Shown here: positions 1-7,639 of the stretch, piece by piece
How positions within the stretch are numbered: the first letter of the stretch is position 1
Layout: each line of letters opens with the position of its first letter
DNA from: an uncultured Muribaculaceae bacterium
Lineage (GTDB): Bacteria; Bacteroidota; Bacteroidia; Bacteroidales; Muribaculaceae
Assembly: GCA_947174275.1 (NCBI GenBank)
Contig: CAMWIJ010000007.1
Coordinates: 1-64,000 of the forward strand
Direction of reading: 5' to 3'
DNA length: 64,000 bases
Program-made: the position numbers and the translations under genes
Notes under the pieces: generated by a model
What the model saw: only the letters and a program-made list of their open reading frames with translations
Databases searched by the model: none
What the model was told of the DNA's origin: nothing

Positions 1-33
1 AAACGTGGAATTTAGTCTTAAGTTAGTGACATT

Positions 34-111
34 GCACGGCTCGTGCGTCCGCCAATACATTGATTTTCAAATATCTGACTCAGACACACGGCTCGTGCGT
101 CAATACAATAT
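34..111. repeat. Diverged copy of GACGCACG palindromic repeat (family 3)
   Basis: Two copies of a CACGGCTCGTGCGTC core lie at about 35-50 and 97-111. The stretch from the first core to about 64 (core, then GCCAATACATTGATT) matches the reverse complement of the repeat at 25913-26004 with one difference, so this is a second, decayed member of that family. The intact copy is bounded by inverted ends; here the outer arms are lost. Non-coding and most likely a REP-like dispersed element. Confidence 0.7.
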
Positions 112-125
112 CAGTGAATAAAAAT

Positions 126-163
126 ATGCTGCGCTGTAACTATTTTCAATCACAGCGCAGCAT
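126..163 (-). terminator. Intrinsic terminator after korB
   Basis: Perfect 12-bp inverted repeat ATGCTGCGCTGT / ACAGCGCAGCAT with a 14-nt loop. Read on the minus strand it is followed by ATTTTTATT, and it sits 38 bp after the korB stop, so it should end the korAB transcript. T-rich sequence on the other side could make it bidirectional. Confidence 0.8.
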
Positions 164-200
164 CTTTTTATTTGTAACACTCTCGTTTGCGAGGGTGTGG

Positions 201-1214
201 TTATTTCACTTCCCAGGTTTCACCTGCAAGTATCATTGAGCGGAGTGTGTCGAAGCCTTTTTTGGCTCTTACTTCCTCTATCTGGGTGCTTACACCTTCG
301 TCGTAGGTGGGAGCTTCGACATCGCGTATCACGCCGATGGCGAGAGGGAGGTCGTAGCCGTCCATCATGGCAAGCTGCTGATGCAGGAAGTTGCTCTGAG
401 TGTGGGCGTCGTGCACGAGCACATCGTCGATTGTGTAGCCGTCCTGCCCTACTGTCACGGCTTTGAGGAGGAAGCCGTCGCGCACAAGACCCTTTTCCTT
501 GTCTTTGCCGAAGAGCATTTTCTCGCCGTGGACGAGGTGGATGGTGCGCTCGGCACGGAATTCACGGTCAGTGATGTAATTGTGTATTCCGTTGTTGAAG
601 ATGACACAGTTCTGGAGGATTTCGCATACAGACGTGCCGCGGTGACGGGCGGCAGCGACAAGTATTTCCTGCGATATCTGGAGCTCGACGTCGATTGAGC
701 GGGCGAAGAAGTTGCCACGCGCGCCAAACACGAGTTCTGCGGGCACGAAAGGATCTTCCGTGGTGCCGTAGGGTGATGATTTCGACACGAATCCACGGTC
801 GGAGGTGGGAGAATACTGACCCTTGGTCAGACCGTAGATTTTATTGTTGAAAAGAAGAATGTTGATGTCGATGTTACGGCGCACGGCGTGGATGAAGTGG
901 TTGCCGCCGATGGCGAGACCGTCACCGTCGCCCGATATCTGCCATACGGTCATTTCGGGGTTGGCCACCTTGAAGCCGGTTGCGATTGCGGCCGCGCGGC
1001 CGTGTATGGTGTGGAAGCCGTAGGTGTTCATGTAATACGGCAGACGCGAAGAGCAGCCTATGCCTGAAATGACGGCAGTCTTTGCGGGGTCGACCCCTAC
1101 CGTAGCCATTGCCTTGTGGAGGGAATTGAGGATGGCGTGGTCGCCACAACCCGGACACCAGCGCACGGGTGAGCCGTTTTTATAATCAGCTGCTGTATAT
1201 GTATTGTTTTCCAT
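201..1214 (-). CDS. korB: 2-oxoacid:ferredoxin oxidoreductase, beta subunit
   Basis: Thiamine-pyrophosphate-binding subunit of a 2-oxoglutarate (or related 2-oxoacid):ferredoxin oxidoreductase, which interconverts 2-oxoacid plus CoA with acyl-CoA, CO2 and reduced ferredoxin in the cytoplasm. The 337-residue length fits KorB. An N-terminal WCPGCGDH motif (about residues 19-26) and the TPP/Mg motif GDGDGLAIGGNHFIHAVRRN (about 96-115) are visible. The gene lies 6 bp downstream of korA in the same operon and ends before a strong terminator. In anaerobic Bacteroidales this pair is known to serve the incomplete, reductive-direction TCA branch. Substrate (2-oxoglutarate versus another oxoacid) cannot be fixed from sequence alone. 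Confidence 0.93.
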   Translation of the reverse strand: MENNTYTAADYKNGSPVRWCPGCGDHAILNSLHKAMATVGVDPAKTAVISGIGCSSRLPYYMNTYGFHTIHGRAAAIATGFKVANPEMTVWQISGDGDGLAIGGNHFIHAVRRNIDINILLFNNKIYGLTKGQYSPTSDRGFVSKSSPYGTTEDPFVPAELVFGARGNFFARSIDVELQISQEILVAAARHRGTSVCEILQNCVIFNNGIHNYITDREFRAERTIHLVHGEKMLFGKDKEKGLVRDGFLLKAVTVGQDGYTIDDVLVHDAHTQSNFLHQQLAMMDGYDLPLAIGVIRDVEAPTYDEGVSTQIEEVRAKKGFDTLRSMILAGETWEVK

Positions 1215-1220
1215 AATTGC

Positions 1221-3068
1221 TTATTTGTTGATTATGTTGTTGACACCTTCTATTACTTCACTCACGAGGAAGGGCTGTCCCTGTATTTTGTTGATACGGT
1301 GGATTTCCACATCGGGGAATTTTGCCTGGAGGAAATCGGCGAACTGTCCGCAGTTGAGTTCGGCCACGATAACGCGGCGGTAACGGCGGAATATTTCGGC
1401 AGTGTTTGCAGGCAGGGGGTTGATGTAACGGAAATGAGCGAATGCTATCGGAGTGCCTGCGGCGTTAAGGTCGGCTGTAGCGGTCATGAGATGGCCGAAA
1501 GTGCCGCCCCAGCCTACAAGCAGAGTGTCGGCGTCGGGATTGCCGGCCACTTCGAGAGCGGGGATATCATTGGCAATGCGTGCCACTTTCTCACGGCGAA
1601 GGAGCACCATTTTCTCGTGGTTGACCGGGTCGGTCGATATGGCACCTGTTGCGGCGTCTTTCTCGAGGCCGCCGATACGGTGGGTCAGACCGGGAGTGCC
1701 CGGCACCGCCCAGTATCGTGCGAGAGTCTCGTCGTCACGTTTGTAGGGCGACCACTGCTCGCGGAGCGCTTCGGGCACGAAACGGGGCTTGATTTCAGGA
1801 TATTCGTCTGCTTCGGGAACGCGCCATGCCGACGAACCGTTACCGATGAACGCGTCGCTGAGCAGGATGACCGGAGTCATGTGCTCTATCGCTATGCGCG
1901 CTGCCTCGAAAGCCATAGTGAAGCAGTCGGTCGGGGTGGATGGAGCGACGACGCAGACGGGCGACTCGCCGTTGCGGCCGTAAAGCGCCTGGAGGAGGTC
2001 AGTCTGCTCTGTTTTGGTGGGAAGTCCGGTGGAGGGACCGCCTCGCTGCACGTCGATGACAACAAGCGGAAGCTCGGCTATGACAGCCAGACCGATGCCT
2101 TCGCTCTTGAGTGCGAGACCGGGGCCTGAAGTAGAAGTCACGGCAAGGTTTCCTGCGAAGGAGGCGCCGATTGCCGAACATACGCCGGCAATCTCATCTT
2201 CCATCTGGCAGGCCTTTACACCGAGGTCTTTGCGTTTTGCGAGTTCGTGGAGTATGTCGGTGGCCGGAGTGATGGGATATGATCCGAGGAAAAGCGGACG
2301 TCCGGATTTCTCGGAAGCCATTATAAGTCCCCATGCAGTGGCCGTGTTGCCGTTAAGGTCGGTATAAACGCCGGGGCGGGCTTCGTCGCTTTCGATGCGG
2401 TAGGTCGAGACAGATGCGTGAATATTGTGACCGTAGTCGTAGCCGGCCTGTATGACTTTTGCATTGGCTTCGAAAACAGCGGGCTTTTTGGCGAATTTGT
2501 TCTGCAGCATGCGGACAGCTGCGTCAAGCGGACGGTCGAAGAGCCAGCAGACGAGTCCGAGCGCGAATATATTTCGGCATTTGAGTATCGACTTGTTGTC
2601 CATGCCGGAGTCGGCAAGCGCGGCCTTAGTCATTGAAGTGACCGGCACTTCGACAATCTGCGCCGATATGCCGAGTTCCTTATATGGGTCGTCGGTGGTG
2701 AAAAGTGCTTTGTCGAGAGCTTCTTTTCTGAAAGAGTCGATATCGACGATGATGACACCGCCGGGTTTGAGAAACTTCACATTCTGTTTTAGGGCGGCCG
2801 GATTCATGGCAATGAGCACATCGCAGGCGTCGCCGGGAGTGTGCACGCCTGAGCCAACGCTGACCTGAAAGCCGGACACACCGCTCAGAGAACCTTGCGG
2901 AGCGCGGATTTCGGCGGGATAATCGGGAAAAGTCGAGACAGAGTTGCCCAATCCTGCCGATACATTGGTGAAGATATTGCCGGCGAGCTGCATTCCGTCG
3001 CCGGAGTCACCCGAGAAGCGTACCACCACTTTGTCGAGTGTTTTCACTTTTGGATTTTCCATTTGCAA
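1221..3068 (-). CDS. korA: 2-oxoacid:ferredoxin oxidoreductase, fused gamma-alpha subunit
   Basis: A 615-residue protein combining the gamma domain (about residues 10-200, starting with the glycine-rich VVRFSGDSGDGMQLAG) and the pyrimidine-binding alpha domain (about 235-600, with SYPITPATDI). The fusion is the usual form for two-subunit KorAB enzymes. No separate delta ferredoxin-like subunit is encoded nearby, as expected for this class. First gene of a two-gene minus-strand operon with korB. A Bacteroidetes -7 element lies about 23 bp upstream of the start. A second Met two codons in (MQMENPK) is an alternative start. Identity is firm; the preferred oxoacid is inferred. Confidence 0.92.
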   Translation of the reverse strand: MQMENPKVKTLDKVVVRFSGDSGDGMQLAGNIFTNVSAGLGNSVSTFPDYPAEIRAPQGSLSGVSGFQVSVGSGVHTPGDACDVLIAMNPAALKQNVKFLKPGGVIIVDIDSFRKEALDKALFTTDDPYKELGISAQIVEVPVTSMTKAALADSGMDNKSILKCRNIFALGLVCWLFDRPLDAAVRMLQNKFAKKPAVFEANAKVIQAGYDYGHNIHASVSTYRIESDEARPGVYTDLNGNTATAWGLIMASEKSGRPLFLGSYPITPATDILHELAKRKDLGVKACQMEDEIAGVCSAIGASFAGNLAVTSTSGPGLALKSEGIGLAVIAELPLVVIDVQRGGPSTGLPTKTEQTDLLQALYGRNGESPVCVVAPSTPTDCFTMAFEAARIAIEHMTPVILLSDAFIGNGSSAWRVPEADEYPEIKPRFVPEALREQWSPYKRDDETLARYWAVPGTPGLTHRIGGLEKDAATGAISTDPVNHEKMVLLRREKVARIANDIPALEVAGNPDADTLLVGWGGTFGHLMTATADLNAAGTPIAFAHFRYINPLPANTAEIFRRYRRVIVAELNCGQFADFLQAKFPDVEIHRINKIQGQPFLVSEVIEGVNNIINK

Positions 3069-3090
3069 GATATTAACAATTTTTATATGC

Positions 3091-3099
3091 GCAAAGGTA
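3091..3099 (-). promoter_or_regulatory. Promoter -7 element for korAB
   Basis: On the minus strand the sequence reads TACCTTTGC, matching the Bacteroidetes -7 consensus TAnnTTTGC. No clear TTTG box was seen 19-21 bp further upstream, so only the -7 half is supported. The implied leader is very short. Confidence 0.5.
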
Positions 3100-3346
3100 G
3101 TATTTAAAAAGTTAAATAAAAAAATAAGACATCAATATTTTAGTATAAGGCAGCAATTATTGTCGATTTATAAGTCGGGCATGGTGTATTATTGCATAAA
3201 TATTTACAAAAAAGTGATGGCCGGAGATGTTGATGCATAACCAAGTGTCAAAAAAACTATACATATAAGAACCGGAGTCAAAAAAACCGTGATTGTCTCT
3301 TAATAAGTTTGCATTGAGGTTACTGCAAGTTAAAGGATATTTGAAA

Positions 3347-3379
3347 TTTGGAAATCAGCCAAATAGTTCATAACTTTGC
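3347..3379 (+). promoter_or_regulatory. Bacteroidetes-type promoter for the polysaccharide trio
   Basis: TTTG (3347-3350), a 20-bp spacer and TAACTTTGC (3371-3379): a full -33/-7 match to the Bacteroidetes primary sigma promoter. Transcription should start near 3386, leaving a leader of roughly 350 nt before the flippase gene. Confidence 0.7.
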
Positions 3380-3733
3380 ACCTGTCGGAGATTGGATTTA
3401 CTCGGCTTCGTGGCAAGAAGTAAGATCAGAAAAATCCGGTCGACCGAACCGACAGCGACATTTCCACATTATATATGTCGGTGCCGTCAGTCAGCATAAT
3501 GCAGCATTATAATCGGCTGTATAGCCGCAGGTTTTTCTTAATATTGACATATAATGTTGATTTGCACACATTTAAATTAATAAATTTATTACCGAGGAAA
3601 GCATATACAGAGGTTCTGACAGGAAGCGGCCTGAAATCGGCGTCGTTGATTAACTGCTGAACATTTTGTTTATACTCCGCCAACAAACTGAATATATTCT
3701 GTGACAGAAACTGCGTCGAATAATACAGAAAAA
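3380..3733 (+). other. Long leader before the polysaccharide genes
   Basis: Non-coding in my reading. CTGTCGG (3382-3388) can pair with CCGACAG (3449-3455), and GGATTT with AAATCC lies nested inside, so the first 75 nt may fold. The rest is AT-rich with no recognised RNA family. The stretch from 3100 to 3346 holds no gene I can support. Confidence 0.35.
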
Positions 3734-5272
3734 ATGCCCGTATCGGATACCAATTATTCAAGAATAGCGAAAAACACAGTTTTCCTGTTCTTCAGAATGA
3801 TTTTGACGATGGGTATCGGTCTTTACACTTCGAGAGTCTTGCTCAACGCACTTGGAGTGGAAGACTACGGCATATACAATATTGTCGGGGGATTTGTCGC
3901 AATGTTTGCCATCGTGTCGGGAGCACTGACAAGCGCAATCAGCCGCTTCATAACCTTCGAGCTTGGAAGGGGCGACAGCGAAGCCATACACAAGACTTTT
4001 CAATGCTCTGTCACGGTAATGGTCGGCATAAGCGCCATAGTCATAATAATAGGCGAGACGGTAGGGTTATGGCTTCTTTACAACAAGCTTGTAATCCCGG
4101 AAGCGAGGCTTGACGCGGCATTCTGGGTGTTTCAGTTTGCGATTGCCACCTTTGTGCTCAATCTGCTGAGCACACCTTACAATGCCTGCATCATCTCACA
4201 TGAAAAGATGCAAGCTTTCGCATATATATCGATATTCGAGGCTGTCAGCAAACTTCTGATATGCTTCGCCATAATACATTCGCCGTTTGACAGGCTTGTG
4301 TTTTATGCGGTGCTTCTGTGTCTTGTCGGCGTCATAATCAGAGTGATATACGTGATTTACAGCAAGAAGAATTTCACAGAATGCCGTGGTCACATGATTT
4401 TTGACAAGAAGATAGTCAAAAGCATATTTCATTTCGCCGGATGGAGTTTCATAGGCTCTTCGGGGTGGATAATAAGAGGTCAGGGAGGCACAATACTTCT
4501 CAATCTGTTCGGCGGCCCTGTAGTCAACGCCGCAAATGCCATCGCAGTAAATCTCAGCGGCACAGTCTCCGGATTTGTCAACTGTTTCACCACGGCCGTC
4601 AATCCGCAGATAACCAAAAATTATGCCAACGGCAGCTTTCACGAGCTTAACAAACTGCTGATTTACGGGCCGAAGATTTCGTTCTATCTGCTTTTCATAA
4701 TAGTGTTGCCTGTGTTGCTCAACACAAAATTCATATTGTCGATATGGCTTGGCACAGTTCCCGAGCATACGGTTGAATTCGTAAGGCTCGTGCTTATAGT
4801 GTCGCTGATCGATGTCATCTCCATACCGCTGATGACGGCAAAAAATGCCACGGGAAGGATACGCAACTATCAGCTCATTGTTGGAGGAATACAGCTGCTG
4901 GCAGTGCCCCTGGCCTACGTTTTCCTTAAACTCGGAGCCAGAGTGGAGATGTTGTATGTCGCCTATATTATAGTTTCGGCAGGCTGCCTGCTGACCCGCA
5001 TATATATGCTTAACGGAGAGTTTCCCCACTGGTCATCGACTGCATTTCTTGTCAAAGTTTGTCTCAGCATCATCATAGTGTCGGCGATAGCCTCTGTGTT
5101 GCCCGCTCTGATAGCTTCGAAGATGCATGAAGGATGGATATGTCTTGGCGTGACTACAGCGGCATCAATCGTGTCGTGCGCAGCGACAATCTATTTTCTG
5201 GGTCTGGATAAAAACGAACGCAAAACCCTGACCTCAAAAATTCTTTTCTACGTAAAGAAATTCAAAAAATGA
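3734..5272 (+). CDS. Polysaccharide flippase (Wzx/MATE-type membrane transporter)
   Basis: Predicted integral inner-membrane protein of the polysaccharide-export (MOP) superfamily that would move an undecaprenyl-linked sugar unit across the membrane. The reading frame opens at a GTG at 3701; the ATG at 3734 (MPVSDTNYSRIAKN) is preferred because the family starts shortly before the RIAKNT segment and the upstream codons are polar filler. About twelve hydrophobic segments are visible (LFFRMILTMGIGLYTSRVLL early, YLLFIIVLPVLL mid-protein). A lysine-rich tail ends at NERKTLTSKILFYVKKFKK. The stop overlaps the next ATG by 4 bp, giving translational coupling. No glycosyltransferase is nearby, so the carried glycan is unknown. 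Confidence 0.85.
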   Translation: MPVSDTNYSRIAKNTVFLFFRMILTMGIGLYTSRVLLNALGVEDYGIYNIVGGFVAMFAIVSGALTSAISRFITFELGRGDSEAIHKTFQCSVTVMVGISAIVIIIGETVGLWLLYNKLVIPEARLDAAFWVFQFAIATFVLNLLSTPYNACIISHEKMQAFAYISIFEAVSKLLICFAIIHSPFDRLVFYAVLLCLVGVIIRVIYVIYSKKNFTECRGHMIFDKKIVKSIFHFAGWSFIGSSGWIIRGQGGTILLNLFGGPVVNAANAIAVNLSGTVSGFVNCFTTAVNPQITKNYANGSFHELNKLLIYGPKISFYLLFIIVLPVLLNTKFILSIWLGTVPEHTVEFVRLVLIVSLIDVISIPLMTAKNATGRIRNYQLIVGGIQLLAVPLAYVFLKLGARVEMLYVAYIIVSAGCLLTRIYMLNGEFPHWSSTAFLVKVCLSIIIVSAIASVLPALIASKMHEGWICLGVTTAASIVSCAATIYFLGLDKNERKTLTSKILFYVKKFKK

Positions 5273-6426
5273 CAAAAAACAACATATCAAAGCTGTCAGA
5301 CTGTTACGGCTGCGGCGTATGTTCCGCAGTCTGTCCGGTCAATATCATAGATATCAAAGAGAGCAAAGACGGATTTTACACCCCGGTGATAAATGATAAC
5401 GACCGGTGCATCAACTGCGGGCTATGTCTTAAAAGCTGCTCGTTTGACCGTGACATCCGCTATGACGGATCTGTCAAGGAGGCATTTGCTTCATGGAGCG
5501 ACAATCAGCAGGTGCGTTATGAGGCATCGTCGGGAGGAGCGGCGTTTGAGCTGGCAAAGGCGGCATTGAATGAGGGATATAAATTCTGCGGAGTCAGATA
5601 TGACGCCGGGAAACAGCGCGCAGAGCATTATATATGCTCAACGGAAGATGAGTTAAAAGCCTCTTTAGGCTCGAAATATATCCCGAGTTTTACCGAATAT
5701 GCCTTCAAGGAGTTATTGTCGCCGGCAGCCAAAAATGAGAAATATATGGTGGTGGGCACCCCGTGTCAGATCGCCTCGCTCCGGCTGGCTGTAAAACGAT
5801 TGAAACGAGAGGATAATTTCATACTTGTCGACTTTTTCTGTCACGGCGTCCCGTCACTCAAGGTGTGGGACAGATATCTTGCCGAAACCCCTTCGATACA
5901 GCATCTTGACTTCAGATGGAGAGACAAGAAAAACGGCTGGCATGATTCCTGGTATGTAATAGGCAATGACAATTCAGGAAAAGAACTTTACCGCTCGCCC
6001 GGCATGTCAAAGGATCTGTTTTACGCATTTTTCCTGCGCCATTATGCTTTGAGCCCGTGTTGTCTCAAATCATGCAAATTCAAAATAGCCAACTCATCGG
6101 CCGACATACGTATTGGCGACCTGTGGGGAGATAAATACAAGGACTGCAACGACGGCGTGAGCGGCATATTGTGCCTGACCGACAAAGGCCTGTCATTAGT
6201 CAGACAGACACCCCATCTGACCCTTACGGAAGAGACTCCCGGAATTGTCGCCCAGGGACAGATGTCGAAAAATGCCCGCAAGCCGGCATCATATCTGCTT
6301 GCACGTCAGTTGCTCAGACACACAAAGCTGAAACTGAAACATATCAAGATACTTATCGAGAAATATGATTTTGCCGCAAATCTTCCAGGCAAGATCATTT
6401 CTAAAATAAAACTGAACAAGAGATGA
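5269..6426 (+). CDS. Coenzyme F420 hydrogenase/dehydrogenase beta-subunit-like Fe-S protein
   Basis: A 385-residue protein beginning with two 4Fe-4S motifs, CYGCGVCSAVCP (about residues 13-24) and CINCGLCLKSC (about 46-56), followed by the FrhB-type domain (SSGGAAFELAK, GTPCQIASLR, DFFCHGVPS). In Bacteroidales this family is repeatedly found beside polysaccharide pyruvyl transferases in surface-glycan loci; its reaction there is not established and there is no reason to expect coenzyme F420. A redox or sugar-modifying role is inference. It overlaps the flippase and the pyruvyl-transferase-like gene by 4 bp each, so all three proteins are probably made together. Confidence 0.85.
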   Translation: MTKNNISKLSDCYGCGVCSAVCPVNIIDIKESKDGFYTPVINDNDRCINCGLCLKSCSFDRDIRYDGSVKEAFASWSDNQQVRYEASSGGAAFELAKAALNEGYKFCGVRYDAGKQRAEHYICSTEDELKASLGSKYIPSFTEYAFKELLSPAAKNEKYMVVGTPCQIASLRLAVKRLKREDNFILVDFFCHGVPSLKVWDRYLAETPSIQHLDFRWRDKKNGWHDSWYVIGNDNSGKELYRSPGMSKDLFYAFFLRHYALSPCCLKSCKFKIANSSADIRIGDLWGDKYKDCNDGVSGILCLTDKGLSLVRQTPHLTLTEETPGIVAQGQMSKNARKPASYLLARQLLRHTKLKLKHIKILIEKYDFAANLPGKIISKIKLNKR

Positions 6427-7553
6427 AAATAGGCATTATAACTATGCATCGCGTGGCACATTTCGGCAGCGTGCTACAGGCGTATGCGCTACAGAAATTT
6501 TTATTTGACAACGGTCTTGACAATGAAATAATCGACTACGTCTACCCTAACAGGCAACACCTCAAGCCTCTGCGAAAAAGACTGCGCAGCATATTGGCTA
6601 AAAAATATCATGCCATTATCAATTTCCTGACCAACAGCAGCAAGGACAGCAAGTCGGAGACCATAGGATTTATACGCAACGAGCTCGTCAAAAGCAAAAA
6701 GAAATATAAATCGGCGGAGAAACTTGTAGCCGACTGTCCACGTTATGATATCTATCTGACCGGAAGCGACCAGGTGTGGAATACAGATTATCTCAATGGC
6801 GACACTTCGTTTTTCTGCAGCTTTGTCAACAACGGAGCTCCGAAATTATCGTATGCGGCCAGCTTCGGCCGGTTTACTTTCGAGGGTGATGACGCCAAGC
6901 GGTGGCTGAGCAATCTTTCATCATATAAAGCGCTATCTGTCAGGGAAAAGAATGCAAAAGAAATCATAAAGAAACATACCGGACTTGATGCCGAGCTCGT
7001 GGTCGACCCTACTTTGCTTCTATCGAAAAAAAGCTGGGGCGAATTTGCAGGCGAAAAGCCTATGGTCGAGGGCAAATATATACTCGTGTATATTCTGTCC
7101 TACGCCTGGAATCCATTCCCTTACGCTCTCGATACGGTAAGTCATTTCGAGAAACTGACAGGATGGAAGGTTGTGGTGATAGAACCGATATTCCGCCGCA
7201 GCGATTATCCGCAATGGCAATATACCGACAACCTTAGCCCGCACCAGTTTGTCAATCTCATAAACAACGCCGGGCTTGTTGTGACCAATTCATTTCACGG
7301 CACGTCATTCTCCATCAATCTCGAAACACCGTTCATATCGATCATCAACCGCAACAAGGTCAATGATGACCGCATCAAGTCGCTGTGCGAGACAGTCGGA
7401 TGTGACGACTCACTGCTGATGGCAGAGTCGCCGATGCCTGAGTTTCCATGCCATGATTTCTCGAAAAGCACCCGCAATCTGGAGGAAATCAGAAAAAAAT
7501 CAGCCGACTTCCTACTGTCAGCCATATCAGCCAACCGACCGGACAAGAATTGA
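6423..7553 (+). CDS. Polysaccharide pyruvyl transferase family protein
   Basis: A 376-residue protein of the CsaB/WcaK-like pyruvyl transferase fold, which in characterised members moves pyruvate from PEP onto a sugar hydroxyl. Family features seen: the N-terminal GIITMHRVAHFGSVLQAYALQ, a central YLTGSDQVWN near residue 120, ELVVDPTLLL, and the C-terminal VTNSFHGTSFSINL (about 293-306), the most conserved block of the family. It is the last gene of the coupled trio. Acceptor sugar and exact activity cannot be read from sequence; many family members may be other glycan-modifying enzymes. Confidence 0.85.
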   Translation: MKIGIITMHRVAHFGSVLQAYALQKFLFDNGLDNEIIDYVYPNRQHLKPLRKRLRSILAKKYHAIINFLTNSSKDSKSETIGFIRNELVKSKKKYKSAEKLVADCPRYDIYLTGSDQVWNTDYLNGDTSFFCSFVNNGAPKLSYAASFGRFTFEGDDAKRWLSNLSSYKALSVREKNAKEIIKKHTGLDAELVVDPTLLLSKKSWGEFAGEKPMVEGKYILVYILSYAWNPFPYALDTVSHFEKLTGWKVVVIEPIFRRSDYPQWQYTDNLSPHQFVNLINNAGLVVTNSFHGTSFSINLETPFISIINRNKVNDDRIKSLCETVGCDDSLLMAESPMPEFPCHDFSKSTRNLEEIRKKSADFLLSAISANRPDKN

Positions 7554-7606
7554 TGCCGGTAAATGCAAATTAACAATATCTTACGGTATATGATGATATT
7601 TTTGCG

Positions 7607-7614
7607 TATATTTG
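7607..7614 (+). promoter_or_regulatory. Promoter -7 element before the LptD-like gene
   Basis: TATATTTG followed by TGG matches the TAnnTTTG core. It predicts a start around 7621 and a leader of only about 20 nt before the GTG start at 7640. The -33 box is not clear. Confidence 0.45.
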
Positions 7615-7639
7615 TGGCTTAAAACCAAGGATTATCAAG

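Noticed and set aside
3382-3455. Known riboswitch or small RNA in the polysaccharide leader
   Set aside because: Stems are possible but no conserved riboswitch, SRP or 6S motif could be recognised.
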